Of a DNA stretch of 5,475 bases, positions 1 to 4,900 are shown in pieces (the stretch's first letter is position 1; every line of letters begins with the position of its first letter). The notes under the pieces were generated by a model. The model did not search any database and was not told the DNA's origin. It worked only from the letters and a program-made list of their open reading frames with translations. The translations under genes were made by a program, and so were the position numbers. The stretch lies in the NCBI GenBank assembly GCA_017476305.1, contig JAFVAA010000161.1:1-5475 (forward strand), given 5' to 3'. The DNA comes from Lachnospiraceae bacterium. Lineage in GTDB: Bacteria > Bacillota > Clostridia > Lachnospirales > Lachnospiraceae.

Positions 1-72
1 CTCTTTCTATACAAATGTTAGCCTGGGAATTTAGTTCCCGATTAATGATTGGTACGTAGATACCGTAAGTGC
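1..72 (-). other. leader of an unseen downstream gene; small hairpin
   Basis: No gene is supported in these 72 bases. They contain a 5-bp perfect inverted repeat (GGGAA-TTTAG-TTCCC at 25-39) without a T-run, and a GGTA/TACC pair at 51-64. Together with the promoter just upstream this reads as the leader of a gene beyond the left edge. Confidence 0.35.
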
Positions 73-101
73 ATTATAGCACATGCGCATTTGTTTGTGG
101 A
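73..101 (-). promoter_or_regulatory. putative promoter reading out of the left edge
   Basis: The minus strand has TATAAT at 73-78 with an upstream TG (TGCTATAAT) and, exactly 17 bases before it, TCCACA at 96-101, four of six matches to TTGACA. The TAA stop of the truncated receptor lies inside the -10 box. GTGC and GCAC flank the -10 as a small inverted repeat. Transcription would start near 66, and the edge (GAAAGAG) could be the beginning of a ribosome binding site for a gene just outside the window. Confidence 0.5.
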
Positions 102-856
102 GATGTTCTCTTTTTTGTTTGTAGCCAATGGCTACGATATGTAATTCTCGTCACATAAATCTGTCCATGATATACGACTCCGCCACGCCCCAGACGCAGA
201 GCCAGAATATCCCTTTTTGACTGCATCGGAAGCTCTACCGTATGGGTAAGCTTGGCGTAAGTCACACCACCGATTTCTTCCTTTGGCAAATCATTAATAG
301 TGTAGGTCTTCCAAGGAGCATCGATCCATGCACCATCCTCACTCTCCATCTGAGCAAAGGATTGATTCAAGCCCTCATCCCCTGCTACGAAATTTGCATA
401 TTCTCCGACATCCTCTTTAAAGCCTCTGCTCCCCATCAGCCCCTCTAAGCTCTGCAGATTCTCCGCTGTCTTCGCCACATCTGCCTGAAGCTTAGAAAGA
501 GAGCTTTGGTATCCGGAACCGCTTTTTTTCATCGCAGTATTCAGTGTCTGCTCCATCTTTTCCGCATTGGTACGCATCTGTTCATTGTAGGAATTGTCCA
601 GCTGATAGAGAAATTCTACATTTAATGTCTCATTCTCATTATTGATCAAATTGATATCATTGATAGAGGCTAACAGTTCATTATTCCTGTTCGTACTGCC
701 GACCGAATAGATTCCCACTGCTCCCAGTACCGCAGTCGCAGCCACTGCCACAAGCCCCAAAAGTGCCAGCTTTCCACGCACACTGCGAATCCCCGGGATT
801 TTTTTCTTTTTAGAAACAGAAGATGTTTCTGCTTCCGCTTTCTTCTTTTTTGCCAT
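74..856 (-). pseudogene. truncated methyl-accepting chemotaxis protein: N-terminal anchor and sensor only
   Basis: The protein has 260 residues. Residues 1-28 are a Lys-rich cytoplasmic tail, 29-51 a single membrane helix (LALLGLVAVAATAVLGAVGIY), and 55-168 a helical extracellular region rich in Asn, Glu and Gln with LLASINDINLINNE, typical of Lachnospiraceae chemoreceptor sensors. Residues 171-240 form a beta-rich module (DGAWIDAPW, GGVTYAKLTHTVELP, RLGRGGVVYHGQIYVTRITY) that looks like an inserted ligand-binding module. After Y240 the sequence becomes RSHWLQTKKRTSPQTNAHVL, which matches nothing expected, and then stops. The second membrane helix, HAMP and methyl-accepting signalling domain, together usually another 300 or more residues, are missing. 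Promoter, ribosome binding site and first 240 codons look sound, so a membrane-anchored sensor could still be made, but it cannot signal to CheA. The chemoreceptor call rests on the N-terminus alone and is moderately sure. Confidence 0.65.
121..135. repeat. perfect hairpin at the breakpoint of the truncated chemoreceptor
   Basis: GTAGCC-AAT-GGCTAC is a 6-bp perfect inverted repeat with a 3-base loop. It starts one to two bases beyond the last codon that reads as chemoreceptor (137-139). No T-run follows on the minus strand, so it is not a terminator. It may mark a recombination or deletion joint. Confidence 0.5.
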
Positions 857-884
857 TTTCCTCTCTCCTTTTGGTAATTTTTTG

Positions 885-903
885 TTATGTTATCCGAACA
901 TAA
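885..903 (-). promoter_or_regulatory. 7-bp inverted repeat in the chemoreceptor leader
   Basis: TTATGTT and AACATAA form a perfect inverted repeat with a 5-base spacer, lying between the predicted transcription start and the ribosome binding site (AAGGAG at 865-870, 8 bases from the ATG). Its position fits a repressor site or a small leader hairpin; its AT-rich arms favour a protein site over a stable RNA structure. Confidence 0.35.
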
Positions 904-915
904 ATCCATAGCCTG

Positions 916-924
916 ATTATACCA
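916..924 (-). promoter_or_regulatory. extended -10 promoter of the chemoreceptor gene
   Basis: The minus strand reads TGGTATAAT, a perfect extended -10, about 60 bases upstream of the ATG at 856. The -35 region is poor (TTTTCT-like at 17 bases). No sigma-28 (TAAA-N15-GCCGATAA) pattern, common for chemotaxis genes, is visible. Predicted transcription start is near 909. Confidence 0.65.
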
Positions 925-983
925 CGAATCATCCAAAAAGAAAACTATCGTTTTCAGACAGGATAGGAACCTCGGATCGCATA

Positions 984-1040
984 CCAAAAAACTACAACAG
1001 CTGCCAAACCCTCCAGTAACCCGGTAGTTTGGCAGCTGCC
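984..1040 (-). terminator. strong intrinsic terminator of the LytTR gene
   Basis: A perfect 12-bp stem (998-1009 with 1027-1038), extendable by two G-U pairs, encloses a 17-base loop and is followed on the minus strand by TTGTAGTTTTTT. It begins 17 bases after the LytTR stop codon. The other side has no T-run, so it acts for minus-strand transcription only. Confidence 0.9.
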
Positions 1041-1057
1041 ACGAAGGAAAGGAAACT

Positions 1058-1801
1058 TCACCCCTTTCTCTCTATCAACTCTGATAACTCCTTTCTGAAT
1101 ATCTTCAGCTTTGACCTGGAAACATTCAGTTCCTGACCATTCGACAACGTGATAATTCCCTGCGATTTCATCTGCACGACATAATTCATATTCACGATAT
1201 AGCTGTTATGTGCATAGCCAAATCCATGCCCCTTTAGTTCCGGATACAGATCTGCTATTTTCCGTTCCGTAGAAACCGTTTCTCCGGAAAAATACTCCAT
1301 TCCCTCCCTTCTGACATGGATGATGCTCCCATATTTCCAGTTCTCTATAAATAAGATATCGTCTGGTCGCAGCCTGATGATATTAATATGTTCCTTTCCT
1401 ATGATTACCGGTGCCCTACTGCTTTCCTTCATCCTGCAGATAACGACTCCCAGCTCAGACACCATCCTCTCATCAGAATACTTTTTGCTCAGATACCTGT
1501 ATGGTGCCACCTTAAAGGATTCCTCCGTAGGAGCAGCATCCCCGGAGCAAAAGACAAGTACGGAATGCGGAAAATATTTTCTAAAATGCCTTGCCGTTTC
1601 ATGTCCATCCATCCCTTTTAACTGCATGTCCACGATCAGCAATTCACAAGACGGAAGCAGATTCAAATGCCCTGCAAAATCCTCCCCCGAAGTATAATCA
1701 TAAAATTCCACCTCTTCCAATCGTATATCGCACCTTAATATCATTTCTTTCATATATTTTAGAAAAGAAGCATCTGCATCACAAATTGCAATTCTATACA
1801 A
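1058..1801 (-). CDS. LytTR-family response regulator (AgrA/LytR type), TTG start
   Basis: The protein has 247 residues from the TTG chosen by the ribosome binding site, a normal length for the family. Residues 1-120 are a receiver domain: acidic pair D8 and D10 in ICDAD, phosphoacceptor D58 in LLIVDMQLKGMDG, switch residue S86 and conserved Lys K106 in YLSKKYS. Residues about 131-245 are a LytTR DNA-binding domain: a strand rich in I/V (INIIRLRPDDILFIENWKYG), the family signature HNSYIVNMNYV, and the final ITLSNGQELNVSRSK. Such proteins are phosphorylated by a membrane HPK10-type kinase and bind paired direct repeats upstream of target genes, often for peptide signalling, bacteriocins or surface functions. 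No kinase, peptide precursor or AgrB-like gene is in the window, so this is an orphan here and its target is unknown. All key residues are present and the gene looks intact. It has its own promoter and terminator, so it is a single-gene unit. Confidence 0.9.
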   Translation of the reverse strand: MYRIAICDADASFLKYMKEMILRCDIRLEEVEFYDYTSGEDFAGHLNLLPSCELLIVDMQLKGMDGHETARHFRKYFPHSVLVFCSGDAAPTEESFKVAPYRYLSKKYSDERMVSELGVVICRMKESSRAPVIIGKEHINIIRLRPDDILFIENWKYGSIIHVRREGMEYFSGETVSTERKIADLYPELKGHGFGYAHNSYIVNMNYVVQMKSQGIITLSNGQELNVSRSKLKIFRKELSELIERKG

Positions 1802-1810
1802 AAGAAACAA

Positions 1811-1818
1811 CACCTCCT
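1811..1818 (-). promoter_or_regulatory. ribosome binding site that sets a TTG start for the LytTR gene
   Basis: The minus strand reads AGGAGGTG, fully complementary to the 16S anti-Shine-Dalgarno end. The TTG at 1799-1801 follows 9 bases after it and gives the N-terminus MYRIAICDAD, the normal beginning of a receiver domain. The in-frame GTG and first TTG overlap or adjoin the site and are too close. Confidence 0.75.
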
Positions 1819-1857
1819 CTTTCCTGCATCTGCAACTACTCTCCGCGGATCTCCGGC

Positions 1858-1888
1858 CTCTGTACGATTCGAAACAAAACGTACAGAG
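1858..1888 (-). promoter_or_regulatory. 9-bp inverted repeat in the LytTR leader
   Basis: CTCTGTACG and CGTACAGAG form a perfect 9-bp inverted repeat around a 13-base loop, ending about 57 bases before the start codon. It lies too far downstream of the promoter for a usual operator and has no T-run, so it is not an intrinsic terminator. It could be an RNA structure controlling translation or decay, or a protein site. One arm runs into TACGTTTTG, close to the half-site consensus of LytTR proteins (one mismatch), but no second half-site at 12-13 bases spacing is seen. Confidence 0.45.
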
Positions 1889-2017
1889 AATCCAGACATG
1901 AACATCCACTAAAATAGTCGCTCCTATTCCTCACTGAATCGTCCATCAACGAAAACAGCTCGCAGGAAAAAAGCAGCACCGCTTCCCTTTTGGCCCAGCC
2001 ACCTCCAAATCACTATA

Positions 2018-2030
2018 GCATCGAAGATGC
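2018..2030 (-). promoter_or_regulatory. 5'-end hairpin of the LytTR leader
   Basis: GCATC-TTC-GATGC is a perfect 5-bp stem with a 3-base loop. It would start about six bases into the predicted transcript. A hairpin at the very 5' end commonly protects mRNA from decay; that role is inferred only from position. Confidence 0.4.
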
Positions 2031-2041
2031 ATTGTGTTATC

Positions 2042-2050
2042 ATTATATCA
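2042..2050 (-). promoter_or_regulatory. extended -10 promoter for the LytTR regulator gene
   Basis: The minus strand reads TGATATAAT, a perfect TATAAT with the TG of an extended -10. There is no good -35 box at 16-18 bases, which extended -10 promoters tolerate. The start of transcription would be an A near 2035, giving a leader of about 234 bases before the TTG start at 1801. The leader holds no convincing gene. Confidence 0.6.
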
Positions 2051-2090
2051 CGTTTTTCCGATGAAGGGGAAATTTTATGCTGATTTTTGT

Positions 2091-2114
2091 TAAAAAAATT
2101 TATCGCCAGGGGCA
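2091..2114 (-). terminator. weak possible intrinsic terminator after the HD-GYP remnant
   Basis: On the minus strand a tiny stem GCC-CCT-GGC (2105-2113, plus one G-U pair) is followed 6 bases later by a run of seven T. The stem is too short for a confident call, but the place is right: after the last stop of the glycosidase region and before the LytTR promoter. Confidence 0.25.
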
Positions 2115-2117
2115 CTT

Positions 2118-2393
2118 CTATTCTTCTTTCATTTTATATTCCGTATCCTCATCGATCAGCTTTGCAGGCTTGTTGATCACAGCATCGGGAACACCGATCT
2201 TTCCGACATCATGCAAAAACAGGCGCTCGTTTTCCTTCGTTTTTTTCTCTACTTCTTCCTTCAGATTTTTCTGAAGATAATCCAGATCGATCGTATGGCG
2301 CACACGGAGCGTCAGAACCTTCGGTACGAACGGTTTTTTGATAAAATCCCGCATGGATCTCGGTATCACCCTGGTGGTTTTTGTCCACAGCTT
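2118..2393 (-). pseudogene. decayed remnant of a REC-HD-GYP response regulator (c-di-GMP phosphodiesterase type)
   Basis: The readable frame runs from about 2369 to a TAG at 2118. It begins with DFIKKPFVP, the end of a receiver domain including its conserved Lys-Pro. A linker helix follows (DLDYLQKNLKEEVEKKTKENERL), then directly LHDVGKIGVPDAVINKPAKL, the HD motif block of HD-GYP phosphodiesterases. The roughly 50-60 residues that normally join linker and HD motif are missing at about 2216-2225, and the GYP motif and the rest of the domain are absent. Upstream, a different frame (about 2371-2395) encodes GDTEIHAG, which resembles the receiver segment just before DFIKKPF, so a small frameshifting deletion is likely near 2352. 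The GH stop codon is only 24 bases from the GTG at 2369, and no proper start or ribosome binding site is seen. It cannot form a working enzyme. Confidence 0.75.
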
Positions 2394-4160
2394 CTATTTC
2401 TGTCTCTCATACAGTAGGACCTGTCCATTTAACCCGGATGCATTTTCCGGTTTCTGTGAGCCTCCGAGCATTTCCGCCATCGGATCCGGGACGGTAGACA
2501 TTTCTCTTTCCAATGTAGTGGCCACTTCTATGCGGATTTCATTTTCTCCGGCCTTCACCACATCTGTCAGGTCATATTCATACACCGGAACGACCTGAAT
2601 GCCAAGACTTTTTCCATTTATAAAAACCTCAACTCCTTCCGCTGCATCGGTGATTTCCAAAAGATATCCTTTACCGCTTTCTGCCGTGAACCGGTTCGTA
2701 TACCTTGCAATCCCCGACCAGACGGGTTCCTCTTTTTCCAGTGCATCCGGCAGTGAAACCTCTTTTTCTTCTCCAAATGCCGGATAGTGCACTGCATCAG
2801 ACAGGCTTCTCTTCCATCCTCCTGTAAATCCGATTCTTTCCGCTCCTTTCCTTTTTTCAGCAAAAGACTCCGTAAGATCCGGCATCTGTGTATCCGCATC
2901 CAATACCAGAATACAGCTCTTGAAAGGCTCTATGGAAACAGAAAGCTGTTTTCCATCATAAGCCGCCCTGGTCACTTCATTTTTCCAGGCATCATAGAAG
3001 TAAGCATTTCTGGAATCCTCCAGGGCTATTTCCCCCTGATAGGTCTCCGTTCCCTCATTTACAAACAAAAACACGGCAGAACCATCGGTTTCCTCATAGT
3101 GATAAAAGCGAATTCTGTCATTCCGTGGAGCTATCCGAATCTCAAAAGCACCTGCCTCTCTTACCCGGTCCACAAGCTCCAAAAGCGGGAGCACGGAAGC
3201 CATACCTTTCACAGCTGCAAGGAGCTTTTTCCCGTCCTCTCCCTGCGCATCTGCGATTCCCTTCGGATAACCGTTTACAAAAATCACTTCGATTCCATTG
3301 TCTTCCAATACGGGAATCAGCTTCGCAAATTCCGTCCGTATGTAGTCGCACTCTGGTACAAAAAGCATCCGGTAAGCCTGTGTATTGACCTGAAGCATCC
3401 CCCTCTCTATCTTCATTTCATACATTTCCGGCTCTGCAAAGACATCCTGCGGGATATAGTCGAACTCTAACTGGCTGTCTGCAAATTTCCTTCCCACCTC
3501 GTGACTTGTCATCGCATGGCCGGACCACGAAGCATCCCCATGATACAGAACGGCCACGGGAGCAATATGCCTGCCACCGTTCAAAAGCTCCAGCACCCGG
3601 TTCGTATATGCCATCAATGCCCCAAAGTGTCTGTACTGCGGGTTATGTCCCTGTGCATAAAAATGTGGCGGACAGTCAGGATCCGGAAACTCTGCCGGGC
3701 TGAATGCGTGCGGCACAAAATGGTTGATCCCTCTCACCATAAAGTGATCGACCAGATATTTTTCCAGTTTCACGCCTTCTTTCCAGCCATAAGCCCCAAA
3801 GATCTCACACATGGAATTCCCCTGTTTTAAAGGCTCGATCGCTGCTGCAGAGCTTCCCAGCTTTCCCAGCATATAGTGATAGAACGAACCATCCCTTCTG
3901 CGGAACGCACCTTCATCATAGCTGTCATCCTCTCCCTGCGGATAGACCTGTCCTCCGATGTCATCCATATCCTTCCACCACTTCGGTCCCGCAAAGTCCG
4001 GATGCGGCCTGCTCTCCACACATACCTCCTGTATATTCGAAGCCTGAATCACCTGCATATATCTTCGAAGCGTCTCCTCATCCTCTCCATGCTGCCAGAA
4101 AAATGGTAAGATATAGTTTCCACCCTTCCCCTCTAACAGTGTACGTATCTTCCCGCTCAT
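2394..4160 (-). CDS. GH106-like glycoside hydrolase, apparently internally deleted
   Basis: The protein has 588 residues from the ATG with the strong ribosome binding site and no signal peptide, so it is cytoplasmic. Residues 1-68 (GNYILPFFWQHGEDE, then ESRPHPDF and KWWKDMD) are the first strand and helix of a TIM barrel seen in a glycosidase family related to GH106 alpha-L-rhamnosidases. At about residue 68 the text jumps to GGQVYP, which I recall as a late-barrel block of the same family. Residues 70-195 are the barrel end (CEIFGAYGW, HAFSP). About 196-330 is a GATase-like alpha/beta domain, 335-422 a beta-sandwich, and 480-560 a jelly-roll with the VFINGKSLG...PYEYDL-type pattern. Members are usually around 1,000 residues, so roughly 300-400 residues may be missing, with catalytic acids likely among them; that estimate rests on memory. 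It follows the rhamnosidase fusion by 101 bases and is probably co-transcribed. Activity is doubtful. Confidence 0.75.
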   Translation of the reverse strand: MSGKIRTLLEGKGGNYILPFFWQHGEDEETLRRYMQVIQASNIQEVCVESRPHPDFAGPKWWKDMDDIGGQVYPQGEDDSYDEGAFRRRDGSFYHYMLGKLGSSAAAIEPLKQGNSMCEIFGAYGWKEGVKLEKYLVDHFMVRGINHFVPHAFSPAEFPDPDCPPHFYAQGHNPQYRHFGALMAYTNRVLELLNGGRHIAPVAVLYHGDASWSGHAMTSHEVGRKFADSQLEFDYIPQDVFAEPEMYEMKIERGMLQVNTQAYRMLFVPECDYIRTEFAKLIPVLEDNGIEVIFVNGYPKGIADAQGEDGKKLLAAVKGMASVLPLLELVDRVREAGAFEIRIAPRNDRIRFYHYEETDGSAVFLFVNEGTETYQGEIALEDSRNAYFYDAWKNEVTRAAYDGKQLSVSIEPFKSCILVLDADTQMPDLTESFAEKRKGAERIGFTGGWKRSLSDAVHYPAFGEEKEVSLPDALEKEEPVWSGIARYTNRFTAESGKGYLLEITDAAEGVEVFINGKSLGIQVVPVYEYDLTDVVKAGENEIRIEVATTLEREMSTVPDPMAEMLGGSQKPENASGLNGQVLLYERQK

Positions 4161-4167
4161 CCTTTCT

Positions 4168-4173
4168 CCTCCT
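4168..4173 (-). promoter_or_regulatory. ribosome binding site that sets the start of the GH106-like gene
   Basis: AGGAGG on the minus strand sits 7 bases upstream of the ATG at 4158-4160. This decides for that start over the in-frame ATG at 4248-4250, which would add 30 polar, Arg-rich residues unlike the family and has no good ribosome binding site. Confidence 0.85.
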
Positions 4174-4261
4174 TTCGCCCTGCATGAAATCCCATCACTC
4201 CAGGTCCAGCTCTCTCGCCTGTCAGACTTTCGCACCTTTTGAAATGACATGGATCATTATA

Positions 4262-4900
4262 TTATTCGACAAATTTTAATAATTCTGAAAAGCTCCGGAG
4301 ATTATAATCTCCTGCCCTTTCCTCAGAAGCGGATCCCACACATGCCACATACATACCAGCTGCATGTCCTGCCGCAGCTCCGGAAACCGCATCCTCCACC
4401 ACCAGGCACCGTTCCGGACGGATCCCCAAAAGCTCTGCCGCCCTTAAAAATACCTCCGGATGCGGTTTCGAATGGGTAATCCCATTTCCATCTGATACCT
4501 TATCGAAGTAGTCTCCCAGACCGATCTGACCTAAGATAAATGGTGTATTTTTTGACGAAGAACCTATCGCAAGCTTTTTTACCCTGTTCCTAAGCTCATC
4601 TAATGTTCCTCTCACCTCAGCACTTAAATCCTTTTCTGACATATTGGCTAAAAGCTTTTTATAGGTTTCATTTTTCTGCTCCGCAAACGCTTCCTTTTCT
4701 GACTTTGAATATTCCTTTTCTGACTTTTCTAAAATAATCTCTAAAGAGTCCATTCTGGAAACTCCACGAAGTCTGTCATTTACCGTCAGGTCGAACGGAA
4801 TCCCAAGCTCGTCCGCAAGTTCCTTCCATGCTTCATAATGATATTTGTCGGTCGAACAGATGACACCGTCCAGGTCAAAAATCACGGCATCATAAAGGGA
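4262..4900 (-). other. beta-phosphoglucomutase-like HAD domain within the fusion protein
   Basis: This marks the HAD part of the fusion, about 212 residues, close to the usual 220 of free-standing beta-PGM. All four HAD motifs and the helical cap (GVSRMDSLEIILEK) are present, so the domain looks catalytically intact. The cap has a Lys/Glu-rich stretch encoded by a short repeat at 4692-4724. The link to GH78 is direct, with no long linker. Known fusions of beta-PGM are with GH65 phosphorylases, which produce beta-glucose-1-phosphate; a rhamnosidase does not, so pairing with GH78 has no obvious metabolic logic. Confidence 0.85.

Noticed and set aside
940..985. Sigma-28 flagellar promoter for the chemoreceptor
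   Set aside because: An AACGATAG-like string exists, but no TAAA box lies 15 bases upstream, and the extended -10 at 916-924 explains transcription better.
670..987. Minus-strand frame of 105 codons overlapping the receptor start
   Set aside because: It is a shifted frame of the receptor gene that also crosses its promoter, with Trp/Arg-rich nonsense composition.
1802..1909. ATG at 1909 as start of the LytTR regulator
   Set aside because: It would add 36 Cys/Arg-rich residues before the receiver domain and would translate through the ribosome binding site and the 9-bp inverted repeat; the TTG at 1801 gives the normal receiver N-terminus.
1836..1946. 36-residue peptide with a CSC motif in the LytTR leader, considered as an AgrD-like signal peptide
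   Set aside because: There is no ribosome binding site before its ATG, no amphipathic leader or acidic AgrD tail, and no AgrB or kinase gene nearby.
1924..2115. Minus-strand frame of 63 codons upstream of the LytTR gene
   Set aside because: It runs through the weak terminator, the promoter -10 box and the 5' hairpin, and has no ribosome binding site or recognisable family.
2787..3470. Plus-strand open frame of 227 codons
   Set aside because: It lies wholly opposite the GH106-like gene, has no family resemblance or ribosome binding site, and is rich in residues typical of antisense reading.
4161..4250. Upstream ATG extending the GH106-like protein by 30 residues
   Set aside because: The extension is Arg/Ser-rich, unlike the family, and has no ribosome binding site; the ATG at 4160 has a perfect AGGAGG 7 bases before it.
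4240..4265. TATAAT-like string just after the fusion stop as an internal promoter for the GH106-like gene
   Set aside because: There is no -35 box at 16-18 bases and no extended -10, and the region is AT-rich by chance; co-transcription from the right is simpler.
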